19,091 bases of DNA from Fibrobacter sp. UBA4373. Lineage in GTDB: Bacteria; Fibrobacterota; Fibrobacteria; Fibrobacterales; Fibrobacteraceae. Under the pieces are notes generated by a model. The model searched no databases. It saw only the letters and a list, made by a program, of their open reading frames with translations, and was not told the origin of the DNA. Shown here in pieces: positions 1 to 6,716 of the stretch (position 1 is the first letter of the stretch; the number at the start of each line of letters is the position of its first letter). Where the stretch lies: positions 1 through 19,091 of the forward strand of contig DGSB01000088.1 in NCBI GenBank assembly GCA_002390045.1. Reading direction: 5' to 3'. The position numbers and the translations under genes are program-made.

Positions 1-905
1 CAATGTTCGATGATCGCGGTAAGCAGATGAAGGAAGCAGGTCCTTCCGCTCCGTGCCAGGTCCTTGGCTTTGACGGTACTCCGCAGGCGGGTGATGAACT
101 CAGCGTGGTGGAAGACGAAAAGACCGCACGTGAAATCGCTTCCAAGCGTCGTATGGCGGCACGTGAACGCGATCTCCGCGCTCGCAGCACCATTACTCTC
201 GAAAACAAGTTCAACGAAAAGAAGGACGGAAAGCTTTCTGAACTCAACTTGATCGTCAAGGCTGACGTGGGTGGTTCTGCAGAAGCTCTTGCCGCATCTC
301 TTGAAAAGTTGACCAACAGAGAAGTGAAGGTGAACATCATCCGCAAGGGTGTGGGCGCCATTACGGATTCCGATATCTTGTTTGCGACAACCGCTCAGGC
401 GATTATCATTTCGTTCCATTTGATGCCGTCGCTTTCTGTTCGCGAAATGGCTCAGAAGGAAGGCGTCGAAATTCGCAATTACCGCGTGATTTACGACTGC
501 ATTGAAGATATTAAGAACGCTGTTGAAGGCTTGCTCAAGCCGACCCTCAAGGAAGAACTTGTGGGCGAAGCCGAAATTCGCCAGGTGTTCAAGATCCCGA
601 AAGTGGGTCTTATCGCCGGCTGTATGGTTACCGATGGCGAAGTGGACCGCACCAGTCACGTCCGCGTTTACCGCAACGGTGTCGAACTCGGCTCTACCGT
701 GGTCCAGTCGCTCAAGCGTCACAAGGACGATGCGAAGTCCGTTGCCCGCGGCTTTGAATGCGGTATCGGTCTTAAGGGTTATGATAACCTCCAGGAAGGC
801 GATACTCTTATGTTCTTCAAGGAAGTTACCGTTGCCCGTACACTTGCAGACGTTGCTCGCGATGAAGCTGCGGCGAAGGCTGCCGAAGAAAAGAAGGATG
901 CTTAA
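1..905 (+). CDS. infB: Translation initiation factor IF-2, C-terminal part (5' end outside window)
   Basis: About 300 C-terminal residues of IF-2, the GTPase that brings initiator fMet-tRNA to the 30S subunit and promotes subunit joining. The reading frame is open to the window edge, so the first Met at position 3 is internal, and the GTPase domain lies upstream and is not seen. Visible in order are the end of the beta-barrel domain after the G domain (MFDDRGKQMKEAGPS), a charged linker (residues about 45-80), the alpha/beta domain beginning LNLIVKADVGGSAEAL, and the C-terminal fMet-tRNA-binding barrel (GCMVTDGEVDRTSHVRVYRNG). All are characteristic of the family. The stop codon TAA shares one base with the rbfA start (TAATG), which implies translational coupling. 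There is no sign of damage, and the identification is very secure. Confidence 0.97.
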   Translation, partial: MFDDRGKQMKEAGPSAPCQVLGFDGTPQAGDELSVVEDEKTAREIASKRRMAARERDLRARSTITLENKFNEKKDGKLSELNLIVKADVGGSAEALAASLEKLTNREVKVNIIRKGVGAITDSDILFATTAQAIIISFHLMPSLSVREMAQKEGVEIRNYRVIYDCIEDIKNAVEGLLKPTLKEELVGEAEIRQVFKIPKVGLIAGCMVTDGEVDRTSHVRVYRNGVELGSTVVQSLKRHKDDAKSVARGFECGIGLKGYDNLQEGDTLMFFKEVTVARTLADVARDEAAAKAAEEKKDA

Positions 906-1288
906 TGCCTCGTAATTCTCACAGCCATTCTAACCGCCGCGTGCCGCGTACCGTCCGTTTGGATGAACAGTTCCGCGAAGAAATCAGCAAGCTCTTGATG
1001 AAAGGCTTGAAGGATCCGCGGATCGGTTTTGTGACGATTAGCCGTGTGGAAATCACGAACGATTTGAGCTATGCGAAAGTCTACATTTCGGTGCTCGGTT
1101 CTGATCGTGAAAAGGCGGCGTCCTTAATCGGACTCCGCAATTCCGCAGGCTTTATTCGCACATACCTCGGCAAGGCCTTGAAGATTCGCAAGATCCCTCA
1201 GCTTTCGTTCGTCTTGGATGAAAGCCTCGACCATGCGATGCATATTGAAGAAATTCTCGCAGAATTAAAGGAACAGGGTGAACTCTAA
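905..1288 (+). CDS. rbfA: Ribosome-binding factor A
   Basis: A 127-residue protein of normal RbfA length. RbfA is a single-domain KH-like protein that binds the 30S subunit and helps mature the 5' end of 16S rRNA, notably in the cold. Family signatures are the N-terminal helix with RVPRTVRLDEQFREEISKLL, the stretch DPRIGFVTISRVEITNDLSYAKVYISV, and the C-terminal RKIPQLSFVLDESLDHAMHI. The ATG at 905 overlaps the infB stop by one base, and the 3' end overlaps truB by 11 bases. Both fit a tightly coupled infB-rbfA-truB operon, an arrangement conserved in many bacteria. The first ten residues are rich in Ser, His and Asn and look like a flexible tail. Confidence 0.96.
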   Translation: MPRNSHSHSNRRVPRTVRLDEQFREEISKLLMKGLKDPRIGFVTISRVEITNDLSYAKVYISVLGSDREKAASLIGLRNSAGFIRTYLGKALKIRKIPQLSFVLDESLDHAMHIEEILAELKEQGEL

Positions 1289-2198
1289 CCTTCCTCCTTC
1301 CGGATTGATTCTTTTAGATAAAACAGCGGGTGTTACCTCGTGTAACGCCCTTTTCCCTATTCGCAAAATTTTTAAGACGCGCCGTGTAGGCCATGCGGGC
1401 TCGCTCGATTTGCGGGCGTCCGGCTTGATTGTTGCGGCTGTCGGCAGGGCAACTCGTCTTTTGCCGTTTGTGGAAGCGGGCGAAAAAACGTATTCGTTCT
1501 GCGCTCACTTTGGCTATTCGACTGTCACGGATGAATGGGATGGGGAACTTGCCGAACAGGATGCTTGTACGGATCCGATTTCGGAAGAGGCGGTTCGCCA
1601 GATTTTGCCGCAGTTCATCGGTGAAATCGATCAGGTTCCGCCGGACTTCAGTGCGATCAAGCTGAACGGCAAACGGGCTTCGGATTTAAAACGCAAGGGT
1701 CGCGACGTGGAACTCAAGGCGCGCAAAATCACGATTCGGGATTTGCGCTTTGAAGGCGCCTGTGAAACTCCGGAAGGGGCTTCGGGACGTATCCGCAGTT
1801 CCTATCGATTTTCTTGTGACTGCTCTAAGGGAACGTATATCCGTTCTCTCGTTCGCGATATGGCGAAGGCTCTCGGCACGGTCGGTGCGGTTTCGGGCAT
1901 TCGCCGGACGCGTATTGGGCATTTGAACGTGTCGGATGCGGTCAAGTCGGAAGACCTCTGCGAAGCTTCTTTGATGAAGCCGCAGGACTGCATGAAGTTC
2001 CCTGTGGTGACGTTGACGGATAAACAGGTGGAAGCTTTGCGCCAGGGTCGTGAAATGACGTGGAACAAAGAACCGATTCAAATCGAAGAAGGCGCTCCGA
2101 ACATGGTTCTTGCTGTGGATAAAGAGGGTGACTTGAAAGCGGGTTGTTCTTTTGAAAATGGGAAACTCGCTCCCAAGTTTTATTTGGGATCGGACTGA
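1278..2198 (+). CDS. truB: tRNA pseudouridine-55 synthase
   Basis: A 306-residue enzyme that isomerises U55 of the tRNA T-loop to pseudouridine. The catalytic Asp is D44 in GHAGSLDLRASG. The usual motif is closer to GHTGTLDPLATG, so the surroundings diverge while the Asp is kept. Other family blocks are EKTYSF (residues about 69-74), VPPDFSAIKLNGKRASDLKRKG, and GTYIRSLVRDMAKALGTVG. The C-terminal stretch after about residue 230 resembles a short PUA-like tail. The start is a GTG at 1278, chosen because AAAGGAACAG just upstream is a reasonable ribosome-binding site and the protein begins at the expected distance from the SGLILLDK block. It overlaps rbfA by 11 nt, and its TGA overlaps the ribF ATG by one base. 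Confidence 0.95.
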   Translation: MNSNLPPSGLILLDKTAGVTSCNALFPIRKIFKTRRVGHAGSLDLRASGLIVAAVGRATRLLPFVEAGEKTYSFCAHFGYSTVTDEWDGELAEQDACTDPISEEAVRQILPQFIGEIDQVPPDFSAIKLNGKRASDLKRKGRDVELKARKITIRDLRFEGACETPEGASGRIRSSYRFSCDCSKGTYIRSLVRDMAKALGTVGAVSGIRRTRIGHLNVSDAVKSEDLCEASLMKPQDCMKFPVVTLTDKQVEALRQGREMTWNKEPIQIEEGAPNMVLAVDKEGDLKAGCSFENGKLAPKFYLGSD

Positions 2199-3079
2199 TG
2201 GCGAACGAAGTTTTGCGCGCGGCGACGGTAGGAAATTTTGACGGATGTCATTTGGGACATCAGCAGATTTTCCAAATATTAAGAACCGAAGCGAATGCCC
2301 ATGGACTTGTTCCGACGGTGATTTCTTTTGAACCTCATACGCGCCATGTCCTTGGCATTCCGGGGCATCCGGCACTGTTAACGACGACCGAAGAAAAAGG
2401 TTCCTTTGTACGTTCTCTCGGTCTGGATTTTGTCGCGCTGCCATTTTCCCGAGAAGTTGCCGAACAGCCGTTCCAGGATTTTATCCAGCACGAGATTCTT
2501 GAAAAATTGAACGTGAAGTTCTTGGTGCTGGGGCATGATCATCGTTTTGGAGCTGCCGGCCGGGGAAACTTTGAAGCGATCCTTCAGACGTTTCCTGAAC
2601 TTCCGGCGATTCAGATTTCGGCAAAATATAAGGATGGGGAAGTTTTAAGTTCGTCCCGAATTCGCGATGCCTTGGAAAAGGGTGCTGTGGAACGTGCGAC
2701 AACGTTTTTGGGACGTCCTTACCGCATACATGGAATTGTCGTTTCGGGAAAGCGCATTGGAAGAACGATCGGATTCCCGACGGCGAATGTGCAGACCGGC
2801 ATGTTCAAATTGATTCCTAAATATGGCGCCTATGCTGCTGTTGTCCGTTTACAGGATGGTTCTGCTCACCGGGCTGTGGTCAATATTGGACTTCAGCCTT
2901 CGATTGGAGATTTGCCGCTCGCTGTGGAAGCGCACATTCTGGACTTTAATGCCGACATTTACGGCCAGATGATAGACGTGGATTTGCTCACGTTCATCCG
3001 TGCGGAACAGAAGTTCGCCTCGATTGATGATTTAAAACGTCAAATTGGAATGGATGCGGATTTCGCCCGCAATTATTAA
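2198..3079 (+). CDS. ribF: Bifunctional riboflavin kinase / FAD synthetase
   Basis: A 293-residue RibF, which phosphorylates riboflavin to FMN and adenylates FMN to FAD in the cytoplasm. The N-terminal half is the nucleotidyltransferase-fold FAD synthetase: TVGNFDGCHLGHQQIF carries the family G-x-H-x-G-H-type motif, FEPHTRHVLG follows, and SSSRIRDALEKG is the late adenylyltransferase motif. The C-terminal half is the riboflavin kinase barrel, starting near residue 175 with VVSGKRIGRTIGFPTANV, then YGAYAAVV and VNIGLQPSIGD. It follows truB with a TGATG overlap. The 3' end is convergent with the metal ATPase gene and the two stop codons interlock over 3076-3079, leaving no intergenic terminator. 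Confidence 0.96.
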   Translation: MANEVLRAATVGNFDGCHLGHQQIFQILRTEANAHGLVPTVISFEPHTRHVLGIPGHPALLTTTEEKGSFVRSLGLDFVALPFSREVAEQPFQDFIQHEILEKLNVKFLVLGHDHRFGAAGRGNFEAILQTFPELPAIQISAKYKDGEVLSSSRIRDALEKGAVERATTFLGRPYRIHGIVVSGKRIGRTIGFPTANVQTGMFKLIPKYGAYAAVVRLQDGSAHRAVVNIGLQPSIGDLPLAVEAHILDFNADIYGQMIDVDLLTFIRAEQKFASIDDLKRQIGMDADFARNY

Positions 3080-4965
3080 AGCTTTTTACTTACCCACAGA
3101 TTGCGCACAGCATTCAGGACGGCGATAATCATCACGCCGACGTCTGCGAAAATGGCCATCCACATATTGGCAAAGCCAAATGCGCCGAGTAGCAGGCAAA
3201 GCACTTTGACCGTGATGCAGAAGATAATGTTCTGATGCACAATGCGCATGCATTTTTTCGCAACGTTCATCGCGGTGACGATCTTTAACGGATCGTCATC
3301 CATCAGCACGATGTCCGCGGCTTCGATCGCAGCATCGGAACCTAGGGCGCCCATGGCGATGCCAATGTCCGCTCTTGAAAGGACGGGCGCGTCGTTGATG
3401 CCGTCGCCGACAAATGCCAAGGTTTCGCGAGAAGATTTTTTTGCGTTCAGCAGTTCTTCGACCTTTTGAACTTTATCTGCAGGGAGAAGCTCTGCGTAAA
3501 AATGGTTTAATTCAAGAGTCTTGGCGACGTTTTCCGCGACCTGCTGGGTATCTCCGGTCAGCATGATCGTTTGATCGATGCCGTGTTTGTGAAGCTCGGA
3601 AATCGTCTGCTTGGAATGATCCTTGATCACATCGGAAATGATGATGTGGCCCGCATATTCGCCGTCGATGGCGACGTGGATGCAGGTTCCGACGCGGTGG
3701 CATTCATGCCATTTGGCGTGAACATCGTCCATCATTTTACTGTTGCCGACGGAGACGATTTTCCCGTTGACAAAAGCCTGGATTCCGCGGCCAGAGATTT
3801 CTTTGACGTCATCGACTTCGCAGCCATCGGCTTCGTCGCCGTAGGCCTTTCTTAAAGAGTTTGCGATTGGATGCGTGGAATAACGCTCCACGTGAGCGGC
3901 TAAATGTAGAAGCTCTTTTTTATCGAGCTTTTCCGGGTGAATCGCGGTGACTTCGAAGTTTCCCTTGGTCAGGGTTCCGGTTTTGTCAAAAACGATGGTG
4001 CTTGTCTTGGCGAGAATTTCCAAGTAGTTGGCGCCTTTGATCAAGACGCCTGCGCGAGAAGCCCCGCCGATTCCTGCAAAAAACGAAAGCGGAACGCTCA
4101 CCACGAGAGCGCACGGGCAACTGATCACGAGGAAAATCAAGGCGCGGTACAGCCATTCGGCCCACATCGGATCCTTGCCGATTGCGAAGAGGATCAGCGA
4201 AGGAATTGTGGCGAGGGCTAGTGCGGAAAGGGTGACGATTGGCGTGTAGACCCTGGCGAATTTGGTAATAAATTTTTCGGACTTGGATTTTTGGGAACTC
4301 GCGTCCTCGATCAGTTCGAGAATTTTTGCGACTGTGGATTCTCCGAATTCTTTCGTGGTGCGGACTTTTAGGACACCGCTCAGGTTGATACTGCCCGAAA
4401 TGATTTCATCATTTTCGTTCACATCGCGTGGTAAGGATTCGCCGGTGAGCGCAGATGTGTTGAGGGTCGAAAAACCTTCTACGACAACGCCATCGATCGG
4501 AACTTTTTCGCCGGGCTGCACCACGATAATCGTGCCGACTTCCACATCGTCCGGGTCGACTTGTTCGAGTTTACCGTCATCGGTTTCGATGTTCGCATAG
4601 TCCGGGCGAATGTCCATCAGTTTTGCAATGTTCTGACGGCTCTTTCCCACGGCATAGCCTTGGAACCATTCTCCTACCTGGTAAAAAAGCATGACCGCGA
4701 TCGCTTCTACGTAATCGCCGGTTTTAAAAAGCCCAAGGCAAATGGCGCCTAATGTGGCGATCGCCATCAGAAGGTATTCGTCAAATGGCTGCTTGTGCCA
4801 AATGCCTTCTGCCGCCTTCTTCAACACGTCGTAGCCGACAATCAGATAAGGAATGACATACAGAGCAAAACGCAAATAGCCTTCGATAGGCACAAAGTGC
4901 AGCGCGATTAACATCACGGCGGCAGTGATGATTCGAATCAGATTTTTCTTTTGCTTTTTGCTCAT
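3076..4965 (-). CDS. zntA: P1B-2-type heavy-metal (Zn/Cd/Pb) efflux P-type ATPase without N-terminal HMA domain
   Basis: A 629-residue inner-membrane ATPase that exports divalent soft metals. Visible motifs (numbering from the Met at 4965) are the actuator TGES at about 174-177, the membrane metal site CPC at 283-285, the phosphorylated Asp 327 in DKTGTLTKG, the HP dipeptide near 365, and GDGINDAP at 520-527. A Lys (about 587) in the penultimate helix and an Asp (about 608, ADVG) in the last helix match the Lys/Asp pair of ZntA/CadA-type pumps, pointing to Zn/Cd/Pb rather than Cu. The N terminus enters the membrane at once, so the usual HMA domain is absent and is encoded by the small gene upstream. 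An ATG at 5001 is in frame but lies inside a hairpin and lacks a ribosome site. ATG 4971 is also possible, but GAGA is best spaced for ATG 4965. Which metal is exported is inferred. Confidence 0.93.
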   Translation of the reverse strand: MSKKQKKNLIRIITAAVMLIALHFVPIEGYLRFALYVIPYLIVGYDVLKKAAEGIWHKQPFDEYLLMAIATLGAICLGLFKTGDYVEAIAVMLFYQVGEWFQGYAVGKSRQNIAKLMDIRPDYANIETDDGKLEQVDPDDVEVGTIIVVQPGEKVPIDGVVVEGFSTLNTSALTGESLPRDVNENDEIISGSINLSGVLKVRTTKEFGESTVAKILELIEDASSQKSKSEKFITKFARVYTPIVTLSALALATIPSLILFAIGKDPMWAEWLYRALIFLVISCPCALVVSVPLSFFAGIGGASRAGVLIKGANYLEILAKTSTIVFDKTGTLTKGNFEVTAIHPEKLDKKELLHLAAHVERYSTHPIANSLRKAYGDEADGCEVDDVKEISGRGIQAFVNGKIVSVGNSKMMDDVHAKWHECHRVGTCIHVAIDGEYAGHIIISDVIKDHSKQTISELHKHGIDQTIMLTGDTQQVAENVAKTLELNHFYAELLPADKVQKVEELLNAKKSSRETLAFVGDGINDAPVLSRADIGIAMGALGSDAAIEAADIVLMDDDPLKIVTAMNVAKKCMRIVHQNIIFCITVKVLCLLLGAFGFANMWMAIFADVGVMIIAVLNAVRNLWVSKKL

Positions 4966-4980
4966 GGTCATTCTCGAATG

Positions 4981-5010
4981 TAAAAAAGAAAATGCCCGCA
5001 TCGCTGCGGA
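4981..5010 (-). promoter_or_regulatory. Intercistronic hairpin with U-rich tail between the HMA gene and the ATPase gene
   Basis: On the minus strand CCGCA-GCGA-TGCGG forms a perfect 5-bp GC-rich stem closed by a GNRA-type tetraloop (4996-5009), extendable by one G-U pair. It is followed by GCATTTTCTTTTTT. The structure lies between the stop codon of the 72-residue gene and the ATPase start. It resembles a weak intrinsic terminator, or a hairpin stabilising the 3' end of the upstream cistron. Either would yield more small protein than pump. The stem is short, so the function is inferred. Confidence 0.45.
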
Positions 5011-5019
5011 GTAGAAGTT

Positions 5020-5238
5020 TTAGAAGAAAACTTCGCAGTCGGATTCGACTTTTTTGCAGTTTGCACGGACAGCGGTCATGACGGCTGCTTCGTCGGCACC
5101 TTCCGCAAATTCCACTTTCATCTTGAGCAGCATAAAGTTCACAGATGCATCTTTAACGCCCTCCGTATTTTTAGCGGCGGTTTCCATTTTGCCAGCGCAG
5201 ACGGGGCAGTCAACATCGATTTTGTAACTCTTCTTCAT
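5020..5238 (-). CDS. Stand-alone heavy-metal-associated (HMA) domain protein
   Basis: A 72-residue protein consisting of one ferredoxin-like HMA domain. The metal-binding motif is C-P-V-C in DVDCPVCAGKMETAAKNTEG (Cys 11 and 14), followed by VKDASVNFMLLKMKVEF, the usual second helix and strands. The Asp before the first Cys is typical of Zn/Cd-type HMA domains. It is first in the minus-strand unit and precedes an ATPase that lacks its own HMA domain, so it most likely acts as a detached metal-delivery or sensing domain for that pump. Two more Cys near the C terminus (NCKKVESDCEVFF) may add metal ligands. The ATG at 5238 has AAGAGG seven bases upstream. Similar pairs of a small HMA protein and a pump are known in Firmicutes. 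Confidence 0.9.
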   Translation of the reverse strand: MKKSYKIDVDCPVCAGKMETAAKNTEGVKDASVNFMLLKMKVEFAEGADEAAVMTAVRANCKKVESDCEVFF

Positions 5239-5270
5239 AGGATACCTCTTGACTTCACATTTTGAAGAAA

Positions 5271-5292
5271 CGATTAAACAAATGTTTAATCG
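5271..5292. promoter_or_regulatory. Operator 1: perfect 22-bp palindrome, probable ArsR-family binding site
   Basis: Arms CGATTAAACA and TGTTTAATCG are perfect inverted repeats separated by AA. Size and symmetry fit ArsR/SmtB operators, which are commonly a 12-2-12 or 10-2-10 imperfect palindrome. It lies just downstream of the predicted start of the minus-strand transcript for the HMA and ATPase genes, where a bound repressor would block transcription. A second copy of the same design lies at 5334-5357. Confidence 0.8.
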
Positions 5293-5302
5293 AACTACTT
5301 AT

Positions 5303-5332
5303 AATATAAATTCGTCATAGGAACTTTGGCAA
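5303..5332 (-). promoter_or_regulatory. Predicted promoter for the HMA-ATPase unit
   Basis: On the minus strand TTGCCA (5332-5327) is followed after 18 bp by TATATT (5308-5303). The expected transcript would begin near 5296, immediately before operator 1. The -35 element overlaps that of the divergent arsR promoter. The call is by consensus reading only. Confidence 0.5.
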
Positions 5333-5354
5333 GACGATTAAGCAATTATTTAAT
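5326..5354 (+). promoter_or_regulatory. Predicted promoter for arsR-panE
   Basis: TTGGCA (5326-5331), a 17-bp spacer, and TTTAAT (5349-5354), with the -10 inside operator 2, so a bound repressor would exclude RNA polymerase. Transcription would begin near 5361, about 48 nt before the arsR ATG. A perfect TATAAT at 5300-5305 is an alternative -10 but has no good -35 at the right distance. Confidence 0.5.
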
Positions 5355-5357
5355 CGT
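5334..5357. promoter_or_regulatory. Operator 2: imperfect 24-bp palindrome, probable ArsR-family binding site
   Basis: Half-sites ACGATTAAGCA and TATTTAATCGT flank a central AT. They match as an inverted repeat except at two inner positions, and they share the outer CGATTAA/TTAATCG arms with operator 1. The centres of the two operators are 64 bp apart, about six helical turns, which places them on the same face of the DNA. It overlaps the predicted arsR -10 element, as expected for autorepression. Confidence 0.75.
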
Positions 5358-5392
5358 TTGGATCAGTTTACGTCGGAATTTGTTATTTTTGG

Positions 5393-5411
5393 AAAGGAGC
5401 GGACTCCTATG
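5393..5411 (+). promoter_or_regulatory. Ribosome-binding site of arsR inside a perfect hairpin
   Basis: AAAGGAG (5393-5399) is the strongest Shine-Dalgarno sequence near this gene and fixes the ATG at 5409. AGGAG (5395-5399), loop CGGA and CTCCT (5404-5408) form a perfect 5-bp stem ending one base before the ATG. Folding would hide the ribosome-binding site and lower repressor translation. The pairing is seen; the regulatory effect is inferred. Confidence 0.5.
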
Positions 5412-5780
5412 AAAGAAAAAAAACTGACCCATGAGCATCCCGTTACAGAAGAAGAACTGATTCTTGCCAAACGGATGCCTACAGAAAAAGCTGCCGTTCA
5501 GGTGGCGGAAGCGATGAAGCAATTGGGAGATGTTTCCCGTTTGCGCATTTTTTGGCTGTTATGCCATGCCGAAGAATGCGTGACGAATATTGCAGAACTC
5601 GTGAATATGTCGAGTCCAGCTGTTTCGCATCATTTGAGGCTTTTGAAAAACGCAGGCCTGATCTCGTATAAGCGAGTGGGCAAGGAAATGTTCTATACGG
5701 CTTCCGATACGGCTCTTGTGCATCAACTGCACCATACGATTGAATCTGTCGCTGAAATCACTTGTCCGGAAGAGGATTAA
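5409..5780 (+). CDS. ArsR/SmtB-family metal-responsive transcriptional repressor
   Basis: A 123-residue winged-helix repressor. The core runs from LGDVSRLRIFWLL through the recognition helix NMSSPAVSHHLRLLKNAGLI and the wing SYKRVGKEMFYTASD to a C-terminal helix. Such proteins bind palindromic operators and release them on binding metal. Candidate ligands are H8 and H10 at the N terminus, C57 in EECVTN (where CadC-type sensors have CVC), D100, H105, H108, H109, E112 and E116 in the last helix, and C119. This is not the exact D-x-H-x10-H-x2-H/E spacing of SmtB/CzrA. The start at 5409 is set by AAAGGAG; a TTG-initiated extension to 5358 would run through operator 2 and is unlikely. The gene is divergent from the metal pump unit, which it presumably represses together with its own promoter. 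Confidence 0.93.
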   Translation: MKEKKLTHEHPVTEEELILAKRMPTEKAAVQVAEAMKQLGDVSRLRIFWLLCHAEECVTNIAELVNMSSPAVSHHLRLLKNAGLISYKRVGKEMFYTASDTALVHQLHHTIESVAEITCPEED

Positions 5781-5783
5781 AGA

Positions 5784-6716
5784 ATGAATTTGAAAGAAAT
5801 TCGAAAAGTGGCTGTTGTCGGTTTGGGAGCGGTCGGTGCGGTTGTCGCGGAACAGCTCCAGGCGATTCTTGGAAATGAACTTTATTGCGTGATGGATGCC
5901 AAGCGCAAGGCGCATTATGCCCAAAGTGGAATTTTCATTAACGGCAAAAAGATTGACTTTCATTATGTGACGCCAGATGAAGTTCCCGTGGTGGACCTCG
6001 TGATTTTTGCCACCAAGAATTTGCAACTCGCGGAAGCGCTTGAAGTTGCGAAAAATGCGGTCGGTCCGCAGACGGCGATTCTTTCGCTTTTGAACGGTGT
6101 CCACTCCGAAGTCGAAATCGAAAAGGCTTTTGGTGCAGAAAAAACGCTCTACGGATTTATCGTGAATTTACAATCCATCAACAAGGGCGGTGTCATTGAT
6201 TGTGCTGCAAAAGGAATCATCCTTTTTGGCGAAAAGGACAATCATATTTCGGAACGGGTGCAGTCCATCCAGAGGCTTTTTGAAACGGCCCATGTGACGC
6301 ACAAGGTGCCGGAAAACATTCGCTTTGAAATGTGGAAAAAACTGTTGATGAATACGGTCTTTAATTCGTTAGGAGCGATTTGCCGTTCGACCTTTGGCGG
6401 GTTCCATTCTCCAGTCATGCAGAAAATGGCGTACCAGGTGGGCCGTGAAGTGATCGCCGTGGCGAATGCGGAAGGATTCCCGCTTACGGAAGAACATTTG
6501 GAAGAAGACCTTCGCATCACCTGCAATTATACGCCTCTAGGCAAATGTTCCATGCTTCAAGATGTAGAAGCGGGTCGGAAAACGGAGAACGCTTTCTTCT
6601 GCGGCACGATCTGTGAACTGGGAAAAGTTCACGGTATTCCGACGCCTTACTGCGAATTCCTGGGCGGTCTTCTCGAAGGAACGGAATACGCCCGGGAATT
6701 GCGAAAGAAGGCTTAG
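5784..6716 (+). CDS. panE: Ketopantoate reductase family protein (2-dehydropantoate 2-reductase)
   Basis: A 310-residue ApbA/PanE-type NADPH-dependent reductase. The family reaction reduces 2-dehydropantoate to pantoate in pantothenate and CoA synthesis. The N-terminal Rossmann domain has GLGAVG at 13-18. Residues matching the catalytic set are Lys in ATKNLQ, Asn in LLNGVHSE, Lys in EMWKKLLMNT, and Ser and Glu in CSMLQDVEAGRKTENAF. Nothing important appears to be missing. It begins three bases after the arsR stop, with GAGG in the arsR end as ribosome site, so it is almost certainly co-transcribed with the metal repressor, which is unusual for a CoA gene. Family members also reduce other 2-oxo acids, so the substrate is less certain than the fold. 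The 3' end overlaps ilvA by 4 nt, convergently. Confidence 0.88.
   Translation: MNLKEIRKVAVVGLGAVGAVVAEQLQAILGNELYCVMDAKRKAHYAQSGIFINGKKIDFHYVTPDEVPVVDLVIFATKNLQLAEALEVAKNAVGPQTAILSLLNGVHSEVEIEKAFGAEKTLYGFIVNLQSINKGGVIDCAAKGIILFGEKDNHISERVQSIQRLFETAHVTHKVPENIRFEMWKKLLMNTVFNSLGAICRSTFGGFHSPVMQKMAYQVGREVIAVANAEGFPLTEEHLEEDLRITCNYTPLGKCSMLQDVEAGRKTENAFFCGTICELGKVHGIPTPYCEFLGGLLEGTEYARELRKKA

Noticed and set aside
1686..2444. 252-codon minus-strand frame
   Set aside because: Antisense to truB and ribF, which are secure genes; no plausible protein features.
4966..5001. ATPase start at ATG 5001 (or 4971)
   Set aside because: ATG 5001 lies inside a hairpin without a ribosome site. 4971 remains possible, but GAGA is better spaced for 4965.
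5300..5305. Perfect TATAAT as the arsR -10
   Set aside because: No acceptable -35 hexamer lies 16-18 bp upstream; the TTGGCA/TTTAAT pair overlapping operator 2 fits better.
5358..5408. N-terminal extension of the ArsR repressor from a TTG codon
   Set aside because: It would start at the edge of operator 2, downstream of the predicted promoter but with no ribosome site, whereas AAAGGAG precedes ATG 5409 and family proteins fit that start.
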